A DNA stretch of 56,287 nucleotides from an uncultured Bacteroidales bacterium (GTDB lineage: Bacteria > Bacteroidota > Bacteroidia > Bacteroidales > Paludibacteraceae). The notes under the pieces are model-generated. The model did not search any database and was not told where the DNA came from. It was given only the letters and a program-made list of their open reading frames with translations. The stretch covers positions 1 to 56,287 of the forward strand of contig ONMU01000009.1 of NCBI GenBank assembly GCA_900319035.1, in the 5' to 3' direction. Shown in pieces: positions 31,099 through 39,516 of this stretch (positions are counted from its first letter, which is position 1; each line of letters starts with the position of its first letter). The translations under genes were made by a program, and so were the position numbers.

Positions 31099-31153
31099 GA
31101 AGGCGTAATCGAGTGACATAGTCACGAGTCACGCGAAGTTCTGATGCAAGCGA

Positions 31154-31226
31154 GGGGTATTAGCTCAGTTGGTAGAGCGCAACGTTCGCAATGTTGAGGT
31201 CAGGGGTTCGACTCCCCTATGCTCCA
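31154..31226 (+). tRNA. tRNA-Ala (CGC)
   Basis: Acceptor GGGGTAT/ATGCTCC, D arm GCTC..GAGC, anticodon stem CAACG/TGTTG around loop TTCGCAA (anticodon CGC), T arm AGGGG-TTCGACT-CCCCT. No CCA is encoded. It ends 3 bp before the next start codon, so it can be part of that mRNA. Confidence 0.93.
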
Positions 31227-31229
31227 CTT

Positions 31230-32360
31230 ATGGCAGTAGAAATACGTAAAATAGGCACAAAAAGAGAGCTGGAGAAGTTTATTCAGTTCGCTAATGATTT
31301 GTATGCCGATTGTCCGTATTACTGCCCGCCCTTGTTCTTTGACGAGATGAACTGCTTCGATCAGGAGAAGAACCCTGCGTTGGAGGTTTGCGAGTACCAG
31401 CTTTGGATGGCGTATCGTGACGGTCAACCCGTCGGACGTATCGCCGGTATCATCAACCGCAAAGCCAACGAGAAATGGAACACGAAGCACGTACGCTTCG
31501 GATGGTTCGATTTCATCGATGATTTGGAGGTCAGCAAGGCCTTGCTCGACACAGTCGTCACATGGGGCAAAGAGCGTGGCATGGACGGTCTCAACGGACC
31601 GGTCGGGTTCACGGATTTTGACCACGAAGGATTGCTCTTGGAGGGTTACGAACACCTCGCTGTCATGGCTTCGCTGTACAACTACCCGTACTACGTCAAG
31701 CACGTGGAGGCATACGGGTTGACCAAAGAGGCGGATTGGATCGAACTTCAAGTGTTCCCGCCCAAGACGGTACCTGAGCGAATCGAGCGGTTGGCGGAGA
31801 TGGTGAAGCAGCGCTACCACGTACATACCGTCAAGGTGAAGAACTCGCGCGAACTGGTCAAGCGTTTCGGCATCGAGTACATGGACGTCATCGATGCGGC
31901 GTACCAGAAGTTATACAACTTCCAGCCCATGACCGTCAAGCAGAAGAACTACTACAAGGATATGTATTTCCAGTTCTTGAACTTCGATTTCGTAACCTTG
32001 GTAGTGAACGAGAAAGAGGAGTTGGTGGGCGTCGGTTTGGGTATGCCGGATATCGCGCCGGCGTTGCGCAAATGTGGCGGTAAGCTCTTCCCGCTGGGAT
32101 GGTACTACCTGCTCAAAGCGCTGAAAGCCAAACAGATGGAGTCGTTCAGCTTCCTGCTGATTGCGGTCAGACCGGACTATCAGGACAAAGGTGTCAACGC
32201 CCTGTTCCTGCAGGACCAGATACCCCTCATCAACCAGTACGGTATCCGCAAACTGGAGACCACCAGCATGTTAGAGACGAACACCAAAGTGCTGTCCTTC
32301 TTTATGCAGTTTGACCATAAGCAGCATAAACGGCATCGCGCATATATCAAAGCGATCTAA
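31230..32360 (+). CDS. GNAT-like N-acetyltransferase superfamily protein
   Basis: 376 residues from ATG 31230 (MAVEIRKIGTKRELEKFIQF); 13 further codons upstream fall inside the tRNA. The conserved family features are the PYYCPPLFFDEM..F segment, YRDGQPVGRIAGIINRKANE (GNAT beta4-like strand with the R-IAGIIN turn), the GPVGFTDFDHEGLLLEG stretch and a second acyltransferase-like half ending in LETNTKVLSFFMQF. Such proteins are widespread in Bacteroidales but the substrate is unknown. Its stop overlaps the start of the Fur gene by 1 bp (TAATG), so the two are cotranslated. Confidence 0.75.
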   Translation: MAVEIRKIGTKRELEKFIQFANDLYADCPYYCPPLFFDEMNCFDQEKNPALEVCEYQLWMAYRDGQPVGRIAGIINRKANEKWNTKHVRFGWFDFIDDLEVSKALLDTVVTWGKERGMDGLNGPVGFTDFDHEGLLLEGYEHLAVMASLYNYPYYVKHVEAYGLTKEADWIELQVFPPKTVPERIERLAEMVKQRYHVHTVKVKNSRELVKRFGIEYMDVIDAAYQKLYNFQPMTVKQKNYYKDMYFQFLNFDFVTLVVNEKEELVGVGLGMPDIAPALRKCGGKLFPLGWYYLLKALKAKQMESFSFLLIAVRPDYQDKGVNALFLQDQIPLINQYGIRKLETTSMLETNTKVLSFFMQFDHKQHKRHRAYIKAI

Positions 32361-32818
32361 TGGAAAAAAGCAATAATCCATACGACGCAGCGCTCGTACG
32401 GCTCAACACCTATATCGCCGAACAAAACATGCGCGTGTCCACGGTTCGTGAGATGGTCTTGGAGCAAGTGTGCCTCCTCCCGCAGCCTTTCACAGCCGAC
32501 CAGTTGGCGAAAGCTTGCCAAGCGGAGCGTATATCCGTCGGAACAGTCTATAACGCACTGAACTTGTTCCTCTCCGCGCAGATCTTGCACGCCACGAACC
32601 GCCAGCGAGGACGAGCAGCTACCGAATATGAGTTGATCACCGGCGTCAAAAACCACATGCAGATCATCTGCCAGAAATGCGGAAGGGTCTCGGACATCCA
32701 CGATAAGGCGATTGACCGACTCATACAGACGCGTAAATACTCCAATTTCAACCTGCAGCACTATTCGCTGTTTGTGTACGGTGAATGCAAGCACTGCAGA
32801 AGATTGAAGAAAGAATAA
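32360..32818 (+). CDS. Fur-family metal-responsive regulator
   Basis: 152 residues. The winged helix has AKACQAERISVGTVYNALNL (recognition helix type of Fur/Zur/PerR). The dimerisation part has CQKCG and CKHC, which would hold a structural zinc. The His-rich metal site typical of Fur is poorly represented (NHMQIIC, SDIHD), so it may be a Zur- or PerR-like member; the sensed metal cannot be assigned. It lies in an operon with the preceding acetyltransferase-like gene and runs directly into tRNA-Arg, which begins 5 bp after the stop. Confidence 0.88.
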   Translation: MEKSNNPYDAALVRLNTYIAEQNMRVSTVREMVLEQVCLLPQPFTADQLAKACQAERISVGTVYNALNLFLSAQILHATNRQRGRAATEYELITGVKNHMQIICQKCGRVSDIHDKAIDRLIQTRKYSNFNLQHYSLFVYGECKHCRRLKKE

Positions 32819-32822
32819 AACC

Positions 32823-32896
32823 GGCCCCGTAGCTCAATTGAATAGAGTGTCAGATTCCGGTTCTGAAGGTTCTGGGTTTGAGCCCCAGCGGGGTCA
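32823..32896 (+). tRNA. tRNA-Arg (CCG)
   Basis: Acceptor GGCCCCG/CGGGGTC (one G-T pair), D arm GCTC..GAGT, anticodon stem TCAGA/TCTGA with loop TTCCGGT (anticodon CCG), T arm CTGGG-TTTGAGC-CCCAG. CCA is not encoded. Confidence 0.93.
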
Positions 32897-32959
32897 CTCG
32901 TCGGACGCGACGATCAATGACTTCATTACTACGTAATTCGTGTAATTGTCGTGCGTCCT

Positions 32960-33032
32960 CCTCTCCCCACAAATTAAAATTTGCGGGGTCCCCAAAGAAA
33001 ACGGACAGTTTCGATAACTGCCCGTTTTTTGA
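32960..33032 (+). terminator. Terminator region after tRNA-Arg
   Basis: Two hairpins: CCCCACAAATT/AATTTGCGGGG (32966-32990), then AAAACGGACAGTT/AACTGCCCGTTTT (about 32997-33030) with a T6 tract. The second is a strong intrinsic terminator. Confidence 0.85.
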
Positions 33033-33139
33033 TGAGGTTTGAAGGTTTGGATTTTTTCAAAATCTTGTTTATAATCGTTCTAACTCTCAAACGAAGCACG
33101 AAGTGCTCAAACTCCCAAACAAGACACGAAGTGTCCAAA

Positions 33140-34417
33140 CTATCGTAGTTTGATATCCACGATTATGGGTTCATGGTCGGCATAGCGGTGGAGGGATTTG
33201 TCCTTCATCTTAAACGCTCCGTGCGAGTAATACCAATCGGCGTTGACGTGCCAAGGACGCACACGAACGATCTGCGCAGCCATCGAATGGTTCGCAAAAC
33301 AACGATCCAGATAACCCATCTCCCCTTTAAAGACATACGAATAGTCATCCGGACAGAAACGCATCAGCTGGTCCTCATATCCCGCACGAACGATCGTCTG
33401 AATTGGTTGTTCCTGCGTATAACAATTGTAATCGCCCAACAGCAGAACATCCGGATCATCAAAACGCTCCACCGCTACGGGCAACATCAGCAACAACGAA
33501 TCGGTATTGTCCATCCGTTTGAGGTTCGTGTCATAATGTGTCCTACCGGGACGTTTGGACTTGAGGTGGTTGAGACTGACAATCAGCCTCTTGCCGGAAG
33601 CGATCTCCTCAAAAGCCTGTGCATACATCCGCGCATAGTAATGACTCGTGGTATCGCGGTACGCCGACAGAGGCTGCTCGTACGGCTTGACCCGACGCGT
33701 GTCATAAATGAAACAGCCTCCGATCCGATCCATATTCTCCATCTTCATCGTCACAAACGCATAATGTCCGCCTTTTTTATTGAGCGCCTCTAACAACATC
33801 TGCGGTGCTTTATCGCCCACCTGCATCTCGCAAAGCGCAAAGACATCGGCTTTCATCGCCCTCATGGCTGCTACCAGTTTTCGGGTCTTCAGCGCCTGAC
33901 GCTCAGGCGTCATCTTCTTCGTCGCATAGCCGCCTAATTCCGCGAAGTAATTCTCTATATTCGCACCCACTACCCGCAGTTCGCCTTTCTTGGGTTTCGG
34001 CAGCTTATCGATAGGCGCATGAGAAGTCTTAACACCCTGCCCTGTCACCAGTTTCCTCTCACCCGTCACGCGCGCTGTGAACCCGCGCACGCGATCACCC
34101 GTGCGTACCTTATAATACTGATTGCGACAATTGACACAGATCGAATTGGCGCGATTAGCCCGAACGATCTGCCAATACGCAGTACTGTCACCATCCGCCA
34201 AACCCACGGCTCGTTCCTCCGGGCAGTACAGACGCTCAGGCGCCAAAATCAGCGAGTCATAGAAACTGCCGCAGACCACCAACGGCGTCGTCACCGTCAC
34301 CATCCGGTCGGCGTACCGACTCCAATCGGATTGCAGTTGCTCCAAGGTAACACGCTCGGCGGCTTGAACGCCGAAAACCAACAGACAGAAAAGGCCTAAA
34401 AAGAAACGTTTTTTCAT
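33140..34417 (-). CDS. Secreted endonuclease/exonuclease/phosphatase-family nuclease
   Basis: 425 residues. The signal peptide (FFLGLFCLLVFGVQA) is followed by an OB-like N-terminal part (about 25-135; LEQLQSDWSRYADRMVTVTT). The EEP domain follows from about 145, with VVGANIENYF (N, E for metal), DVFALCEMQ (catalytic Glu), VSLNHLKSKRPG (His), LLLGDYNCY (Asp-Asn) and HEPIIVDI (final His). The same OB-EEP layout is found in extracellular nucleases that degrade DNA for nutrient use. The promoter shares a hairpin with the terminator of the upstream tRNA-fMet. Export to the periplasm or outside is expected; no T9SS tail is present. Confidence 0.88.
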   Translation of the reverse strand: MKKRFFLGLFCLLVFGVQAAERVTLEQLQSDWSRYADRMVTVTTPLVVCGSFYDSLILAPERLYCPEERAVGLADGDSTAYWQIVRANRANSICVNCRNQYYKVRTGDRVRGFTARVTGERKLVTGQGVKTSHAPIDKLPKPKKGELRVVGANIENYFAELGGYATKKMTPERQALKTRKLVAAMRAMKADVFALCEMQVGDKAPQMLLEALNKKGGHYAFVTMKMENMDRIGGCFIYDTRRVKPYEQPLSAYRDTTSHYYARMYAQAFEEIASGKRLIVSLNHLKSKRPGRTHYDTNLKRMDNTDSLLLMLPVAVERFDDPDVLLLGDYNCYTQEQPIQTIVRAGYEDQLMRFCPDDYSYVFKGEMGYLDRCFANHSMAAQIVRVRPWHVNADWYYSHGAFKMKDKSLHRYADHEPIIVDIKLR

Positions 34418-34437
34418 AATGGGTTCGAATTTCGGTG

Positions 34438-34488
34438 CAAAAGTACAAAAAAAATCTCATATACGCAAGTGTACATGAGATTTTTTTA
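34438..34488 (-). promoter_or_regulatory. Combined tRNA-fMet terminator and nuclease promoter
   Basis: Reverse strand: stem AAATCTCAT/ATGAGATTT followed by T8 ends the tRNA transcript. The loop holds the -33 TTG (34468-34466), the T-tract is the 20-nt spacer, and TACTTTTG (34445-34438) is the -7 box. Confidence 0.8.
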
Positions 34489-34489
34489 G

Positions 34490-34561
<72 letters not shown>

Positions 34562-34630
34562 CCGCTTGCACTAATACTCGAAACCTTTCTCGGCGGAGGC
34601 CACTCCTTCCGTTTCATCGGAAGGACGTTC

Positions 34631-34681
34631 CGCGTATTGTGCTACGCTCTTCGGTCGGACTATCACTTTGTTAGCAGTCCT
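34631..34681 (-). ncRNA. Conserved leader element upstream of tRNA-fMet
   Basis: Between the promoter at 34721-34751 and the tRNA. The hairpin GGACT-N14-AGTCC is followed by GACCGAAGAGCGTAGCACAA; partner of 31051-31098. Confidence 0.55.
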
Positions 34682-34720
34682 CCCGAGGGGAAACCATGCG
34701 GTCCAACTGAAAAGCGGCTG

Positions 34721-34751
34721 CAAAGGTACTACTTTTTTTTGAATTGACCAA
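34721..34751 (-). promoter_or_regulatory. tRNA-fMet promoter
   Basis: Reverse strand: TTG 34751-34749, 20 nt, TACCTTTG 34728-34721; the leader is about 150 nt. Confidence 0.85.
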
Positions 34752-34790
34752 ATTTTCGGGCAAAAAAGTGCTCAAAAAGATTCTTTTTTA

Positions 34791-35684
34791 TCAAAAAAGG
34801 CACAAATCGGCGTCTGTAATAGTCCCTTTTGGACGTTTTTTGCCACGAGACGGCGTACTCGGAGTTGGGTTGGAAACCGGCGTCTGAGGAGTCGCAATGG
34901 GCGTAAAAGGAGAAGTATAACGACCCAAATAAGGCGCGATGATGTCCCTTGTCTGGTCGTCCGTCCATTTGCATTTATCCACGATCCATTCCAAGTACGA
35001 ACGGTCAATACGGAGCATCGAATCGATGGACTCACCCTTATGTGCGCCCTGAGTCAGATAATAAAAACCACCCTTCTTCGTCAACCAACGGTCGAAACAG
35101 ATAAACCCGAACTCATCACGTTGCGCCCATTGCCAGCCGTGCGCTGCCACTTGCGCTTTGAACACCTCAATCGTTGCCATCACATCGTCTAACGAATTAT
35201 GCGCACCCTCGAACGGATGACCATAATAACGTGTATAAGCAGCCGTCAGGTTATTATGCACTTTCTCGCCGTTCTCATCCACCATGCCTGCCGTGTGAAT
35301 ACGCTCCAACAGCAAGGCATCATACCACGTCCGGCCTTCAAAATCAAATCCAAGCCCCAGACGCTTGAGGTTATAATGAAGGATCGGCGCATCGTACCCA
35401 TTGCCGTTATAGGACAGCAGATCGCAGCCCTTGGTGAACGCAATCAGGTCATCATACACGCTTCTGAGCCCCACACCATGCTCCTCCAAAAAGGACTTCG
35501 AGATATGATGCACCGCCTCTGCCTCAGCCGGAATAGTGAACTCACCTTCCGGCAGGATATACCAATCACGCGTGTCCAGAACCGACCAGTTATCGGTGTC
35601 AAACTTCACCAGCGAAAGCTGGATAATATGTTCTTTCTGCACATCGAGACCCGTGGTCTCCGTATCGAATGCAACCAGTTGCAT
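34791..35684 (-). CDS. DEDDh 3'-5' exonuclease (DnaQ-like)
   Basis: 297 residues. Exo I FDTETTGL (Asp7, Glu9), Exo II around LLSYNGNGYDAPIL and Exo III HNSLDDV (His and Asp) are all present within the first 150 residues, like the epsilon subunit of DNA polymerase III and related nucleases. The C-terminal third is different: a module GFICFDRWLTKKGGFYYLTQ, with the KGESIDSML stretch, and a Pro/Thr-rich tail (PIATPQTPVSNPTPSTPSRG) ending in a basic segment. A DNA repair or RNA trimming role is possible. The upstream spacer has the repeat TGTTTAATGTTTATTGTTTA (35686-35712), then the rlmI gene on the same strand. Confidence 0.88.
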   Translation of the reverse strand: MQLVAFDTETTGLDVQKEHIIQLSLVKFDTDNWSVLDTRDWYILPEGEFTIPAEAEAVHHISKSFLEEHGVGLRSVYDDLIAFTKGCDLLSYNGNGYDAPILHYNLKRLGLGFDFEGRTWYDALLLERIHTAGMVDENGEKVHNNLTAAYTRYYGHPFEGAHNSLDDVMATIEVFKAQVAAHGWQWAQRDEFGFICFDRWLTKKGGFYYLTQGAHKGESIDSMLRIDRSYLEWIVDKCKWTDDQTRDIIAPYLGRYTSPFTPIATPQTPVSNPTPSTPSRGKKRPKGTITDADLCLF

Positions 35685-35686
35685 GT

Positions 35687-35712
35687 TTAATGTTTATTGT
35701 TTAATGTTTAAC
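35687..35712. repeat. Tandem repeat TGTTTAATGTTTAT
   Basis: Three to four TTTAATG units in the 31-bp spacer between two reverse-strand genes. Confidence 0.8.
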
Positions 35713-35715
35713 GAA

Positions 35716-36960
35716 TTATTCCACGTATAGTACCAAGCCTTTCAGGTACTCGCCTTCGGGGTGGTAGATATTGATCGGATGGTCCTGCGGTTGATGCAAC
35801 TGATGCAGGATCCTCACCTTCCTTCCGACCTGCGCTGCCGCTGAAAAAACCGCCAAACGGAATGCCTCTTTATCCACCGCCTGCGAACAGGAGAACGTGA
35901 ACAATATACCTCCCGGACGAATCATCTCAATCGCTTTCGCGTTGATCCGCTGGTAGCCGCGAAGCGCATTCTTGACCGCATCCCTGTGTTTCGCAAAAGC
36001 CGGAGGATCCAAGATGATCAGATCGTACGTACTACCCTTCTCCCTTTGCTCGCTCAGAAAATCAAACGCGTCCGCCGCATAAGCATGGTGACGAGGGTCA
36101 TCCGGAAAATTATGCGCCACGTTGATATTGACCAAATCAATCGCTTTCTGGCTCACATCGACCGAATCGACCGTCCTCGCTTCGCCTCGCAGCGCGTACA
36201 ACGAGAAACCGCCGGTATAGCAAAACATATTCAGCACATCCTTGCCCTTAGCATACCTCTCCACCAACGCGCGGTTCTCCCGCTGGTCAATGAAAAAGCC
36301 GGTCTTCTGACCCCGCAACCAATCGATGCGGAACGAGAGACCGTTTTCCTCGGACCAGTATTCGTCGTTGGCCATTTGGGCATTTACCATTTGGTCATTT
36401 ACCATTTGGTCATTAATCAACCAGCCTGTTTTTTCTCCCTCTATCGGAGCCTTGAACGGCAAGGTATCGTCGGATTTGTAATACACCGCTTTCACTTGCT
36501 CCACTTCGGCAATAATCGCCTCCGCTATCTCCATCCGGCACACATGCATACCCACCGAATGAGCCTGCACAACGGCGGTGTCGGCATACACATCGACGAT
36601 CAGACCCGGCAGAAAATCGCCCTCTCCGTGGATCAGACGAAACGTGTTATTATCCGGTCGGATCAGTCCAATGGACTCACGCACACGGTAAGCCGCAGCG
36701 ATCCGTTCACGCCAGAAAGTCTTCTCCAAACGCTCCACGCCGAACGCCAAGATCCGCACAGCTATCGAACCGACCTGCCAATGACCGACACCCAACACCT
36801 CGTTCGCCGACGAACGAACCACCACCATCTCGCCCTCCTCTGGAGCAGATGCCTTATGCGATGCGTCCAACACCACGCGTGAGATAGCGCCGCTGAACAC
36901 CCACGGGTGAAAACGTTTCAGAGACTCCTCCTTATGCGGTTTTAAATAGATTGTCGTCAT
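35716..36960 (-). CDS. rlmI: Class I SAM-dependent rRNA methyltransferase, RlmI-like
   Basis: 414 residues. The N-terminal PUA domain (YLKPHKEESLKRFHPWVFSG), a central EEHVD-like region and a Rossmann-type methyltransferase domain are present, with NMFCYTGGFSLYAL (SAM loop), VDSVDVS (acidic end of beta2) and LIILDPPAFAK (the DPPAF catalytic motif). Members methylate cytosine C5 of 23S rRNA. Around residues 182-200 the frame contains the repeat AAATGGTAAATGACC (36369-36418), giving NDQMVNDQMVNAQMANDEY, an insertion in a region that is otherwise conserved in length. The start overlaps the stop of the upstream nucleosidase gene (ATGA). Confidence 0.9.
   Translation of the reverse strand: MTTIYLKPHKEESLKRFHPWVFSGAISRVVLDASHKASAPEEGEMVVVRSSANEVLGVGHWQVGSIAVRILAFGVERLEKTFWRERIAAAYRVRESIGLIRPDNNTFRLIHGEGDFLPGLIVDVYADTAVVQAHSVGMHVCRMEIAEAIIAEVEQVKAVYYKSDDTLPFKAPIEGEKTGWLINDQMVNDQMVNAQMANDEYWSEENGLSFRIDWLRGQKTGFFIDQRENRALVERYAKGKDVLNMFCYTGGFSLYALRGEARTVDSVDVSQKAIDLVNINVAHNFPDDPRHHAYAADAFDFLSEQREKGSTYDLIILDPPAFAKHRDAVKNALRGYQRINAKAIEMIRPGGILFTFSCSQAVDKEAFRLAVFSAAAQVGRKVRILHQLHQPQDHPINIYHPEGEYLKGLVLYVE
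36369..36418. repeat. In-frame tandem repeat AAATGGTAAATGACC within rlmI
   Basis: Three copies of a 15-bp unit encoding MVNDQ. The same unit is found in sufB (38310-38325), upstream of the MFS gene and in the sufB leader. Confidence 0.85.
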
Positions 36961-37448
36961 TCTACGCCATGAGTTAAATCGTGATACGCGTGAAGCGAGA
37001 GGTTATCGCTCACATGCTTCAAACTATGCAGATGCTTAAAGCCCAAAGCCGCAATAAAAGCCAACTCCATGTCGAACACGCAGTCCTTGTAATCCGAAGC
37101 CAGCACAAAATCGCAGTTCGAGTAACAAACAGCCTGCTTCACCTGCTGATGGCGAAGTCCTATGGGCTCTAACTTCAACTCCGGTTCCGGGTACGTCACG
37201 TTCGGGTGATTCAGCCTCACTTCCGTCACCTCTACCCACGAGCCCAAATCAAAATTAGCACTACCGGCATAGCCGATATTATACACTTCCGCCTCACGAT
37301 CCAGATCCTGCAGGCTCCTAATAATATTTATCGCGCCCACGCCCGTATATACGAGGGTGGCGTCACTAAGGTCGAGACCCAATTGTTCGCGGACTTGGTC
37401 AAGCAACACATGCTCACCTTCTTCCGCCATAAAGATGTATTTTGTCAT
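36957..37448 (-). CDS. Nucleoside phosphorylase-like protein (MTA/SAH nucleosidase superfamily)
   Basis: 163 residues, shorter than a typical MTA/SAH nucleosidase (about 230). Visible family marks are TLVYTGVGAINI, YNIGYAGSAN, CDFVLASDYKDCVFDMELAF (Met-Glu ribose-binding pair) and LKHVSDN, which carries the Asp used to protonate the base. The order and spacing fit the PNP/UDP fold. It probably hydrolyses a thionucleoside such as SAH, which would suit its position next to a SAM-dependent methyltransferase; this is an inference. The -7 box TAACTTTG (37475-37468) is clear but no TTG lies at -33. Confidence 0.75.
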   Translation of the reverse strand: MTKYIFMAEEGEHVLLDQVREQLGLDLSDATLVYTGVGAINIIRSLQDLDREAEVYNIGYAGSANFDLGSWVEVTEVRLNHPNVTYPEPELKLEPIGLRHQQVKQAVCYSNCDFVLASDYKDCVFDMELAFIAALGFKHLHSLKHVSDNLSLHAYHDLTHGVE

Positions 37449-37608
37449 CGGCTTTCAAATTTGCGTGCAAAGTTACAAAAAATAATTGAATTTGGAAAAT
37501 GAAGAAGCAAAATTTTGCATTTTTTATGTATTTTAGTCCAGAAAAAGCTCCTCTACCCCCTAAATTTGCATAAAATTGCGTTTTTTTGATAAATTTTGCC
37601 TCTAAAAT

Positions 37609-37639
37609 TTGCGTATATCAAAAAAAAGCAGTACTTTTG
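37609..37639 (+). promoter_or_regulatory. Promoter of the tRNA-Cys unit
   Basis: TTG 37609-37611, 20 nt (CGTATATCAAAAAAAAGCAG), TACTTTTG 37632-37639. Confidence 0.85.
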
Positions 37640-37857
37640 TCGTCGATTTCGCCGATAAACGATTTCGTTGCGCTGCAACTCATGTAGTTTTCGGGAAATC
37701 TCCTCTCCGATTAAAACATCCCAAACGATGCTTTAATCGGTAAAAAATCGGGACGCAAACCAACGGAGTGTTTGTGGACCGAAGAGCGGAGGCACAAGTT
37801 GCCCGTTTATTTAGCGGAGCGGTATAAACCATTGCACACTTGTTGCCGAACGCGACC
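37640..37857 (+). other. Structured leader of tRNA-Cys
   Basis: About 215 nt with no gene. CGATTAAA/TTTAATCG stem (37708-37739), CAAAC..GTTTG hairpin (37757-37774), and GGACCGAAGAGCGGAGGCAC (37776-37795), a shortened relative of the elements before tRNA-Ala and tRNA-fMet. Confidence 0.6.
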
Positions 37858-37929
37858 GGCCGGTTGGATGAGCGACTTAGTCAGCGGTCTGCAAAACCGT
37901 TTAGAGCGGTTTGACTCCGCTACCGGCCT
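37858..37929 (+). tRNA. tRNA-Cys (GCA)
   Basis: Acceptor GGCCGGT/ACCGGCC, anticodon loop CTGCAAA (anticodon GCA) in stem GCGGT/ACCGT, T arm GCGG-TTTGACT-CCGC. CCA is not encoded. Confidence 0.93.
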
Positions 37930-37931
37930 CT

Positions 37932-37963
37932 AAGAGCCGCCCGACCAAGGGTGGCTCTTTTAA
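37932..37963 (+). terminator. Terminator of tRNA-Cys
   Basis: AAGAGCC / GGCTCTT stem with TTTTAAT following. Confidence 0.8.
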
Positions 37964-38015
37964 TTTACGATTTGGTCATGTACCAAGTACTATTTATCAG
38001 GTCATTTGACCATTT

Positions 38016-39476
38016 ATGGAAGAAATTATCAAGGACATAACGGAACAGGAGTACAAATACGGCTTTACCACCGATGTGGAAACCGATATTGTACCGGCGG
38101 GACTGAACGAAGACATCGTTCGGCTGATCTCTGCGAAGAAGCACGAACCCGCGTGGCTCCTTGAGTTCCGACTCAAAGCCTTCCGCAAATGGCAGACGAT
38201 GCAAGTCCCCACTTGGGCACATCTCAACATTCCTGAGATTGATTTTCAAGCTATCTCCTATTACGCGGCTCCAAAAACGAAGGCCAAATCTCCAAATGGC
38301 TCAATAAATGGCCAAATGGTAAATGATGAGATCGACGCCGAGATCATGAAGACCTTCGACAAGCTCGGTATTCCCTTGGAAGAACGGGCAGCGTTAGCAG
38401 GTAACATGGCGGTGGACGCCGTCATGGACTCCGTCTCCGTCAAAACAACTTTCCGCGAGACCCTCGCAGAGAAAGGCATCATCTTCTGCTCCATCTCCGA
38501 AGCCGTACGAGAGTACCCCGACCTCGTTCAGAAATACCTCGGTTCGGTCGTTCCACCCACCGATAATTTCTATGCGGCACTCAACTCCGCCGTCTTCTCC
38601 GATGGTTCGTTTGTCTATGTGCCCAAAGGCGTTCGTTGCCCCATGGAACTGAGCACCTATTTCCGCATCAACGCGGGCAACACGGGTCAGTTTGAGCGCA
38701 CGCTTCTGATAGCCGACGAAGGTGCGTATCTCTCTTATTTAGAGGGATGTACAGCCCCGATGCGCGATGAGAACCAACTCCATGCTGCTATCGTCGAGAT
38801 CGTCGTTCACAAAGACGCCGAAGTCAAATACTCCACCGTCCAAAACTGGTATCCGGGAGACAAAAACGGCAAAGGCGGTATCTATAATTTCGTGACCAAA
38901 CGCGGTATCACCCACGAGAACGCACGCCTCTCTTGGACGCAGGTCGAGACCGGTTCCGCTATCACATGGAAATACCCGTCTTGTATCCTTCGCGGAGACA
39001 ACTCCACGGCGGAGTTCTATTCGGTAGCGCTCACCAATAACTACCAGCAGGCAGATACCGGCACAAAGATGATCCATATCGGCAAGAACACCCGTTCGCG
39101 TATCGTCTCCAAAGGTATCTCTGCCGGACACAGCCAGAACGCGTACCGAGGACTCGTCAAGATGGGCGTTCACGCCGAGAACGCGCGTAACTACAGTCAA
39201 TGCGACTCGCTCCTCTTGGGCGATAAATGCGGCGCGCACACCTTCCCGGATATGATCATCTCCAACCCCACAGCGACCGTTGAACACGAGGCCACCACTT
39301 CCAAGATCAACGAAGACCAGCTCTTCTACTGCCAGCAACGAGGCATCTCCCTCGAAGACGCCGTCGGGCTCATCGTCAACGGCTACGCCAAGGAAGTCAT
39401 GGATAAACTGCCCATGGAGTTCGCCGTCGAAGCACAGAAACTCCTTCAAGTCTCCCTCGAAGGCTCGGTGGGATAA
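38016..39476 (+). CDS. sufB: Fe-S cluster assembly scaffold protein SufB
   Basis: 486 residues. SufB forms the scaffold with SufC and SufD on which Fe-S clusters are built. Diagnostic parts are [76 protein letters not shown] and FADVA-like NINEDQ ([16 protein letters not shown]). The Cys used for cluster assembly is probably the one in [16 protein letters not shown]. sufC and sufD are not next to it, unlike the usual sufBCD order. At residues about 90-105 the repeat AAATGGTAAATGATG inserts [12 protein letters not shown]. The 5' spacer (37975-38015) holds related GGTCAT words but no good promoter. Confidence 0.95.
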   Translation: MEEIIKDITEQEYKYGFTTDVETDIVPAGLNEDIVRLISAKKHEPAWLLEFRLKAFRKWQTMQVPTWAHLNIPEIDFQAISYYAAPKTKAKSPNGSINGQMVNDEIDAEIMKTFDKLGIPLEERAALAGNMAVDAVMDSVSVKTTFRETLAEKGIIFCSISEAVREYPDLVQKYLGSVVPPTDNFYAALNSAVFSDGSFVYVPKGVRCPMELSTYFRINAGNTGQFERTLLIADEGAYLSYLEGCTAPMRDENQLHAAIVEIVVHKDAEVKYSTVQNWYPGDKNGKGGIYNFVTKRGITHENARLSWTQVETGSAITWKYPSCILRGDNSTAEFYSVALTNNYQQADTGTKMIHIGKNTRSRIVSKGISAGHSQNAYRGLVKMGVHAENARNYSQCDSLLLGDKCGAHTFPDMIISNPTATVEHEATTSKINEDQLFYCQQRGISLEDAVGLIVNGYAKEVMDKLPMEFAVEAQKLLQVSLEGSVG

Positions 39477-39516
39477 AAAAGCTATTTATTGTTTAACCCT
39501 TAAATAATAAAACAAA

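Larger units (their letters stand above)
30805..31153 (+). other. Non-coding region between ssrA and tRNA-Ala with integration scar and tRNA leader element
   Basis: No gene is seen. It holds two copies of CCCTAAAGGG(T/C)ACGATTATTGC (about 30848-30896), the ssrA 3' repeat (30905-30925), an inverted repeat CCGATTAAAAT/ATTTTAATCGG (31004-31032) and the leader element at 31051-31098. Confidence 0.7.

Noticed and set aside
33080-33135. GCACGAAGTGC and GACACGAAGTGTC palindromes as an operator
   Set aside because: They lie after the stop of the nuclease gene, between convergent units, and are followed by CAAACT words; a decayed repeat is more likely than a regulatory site.
35986-36882. Forward 298-residue frame opposite rlmI
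   Set aside because: Antisense shadow of a gene with clear methyltransferase motifs; no promoter.
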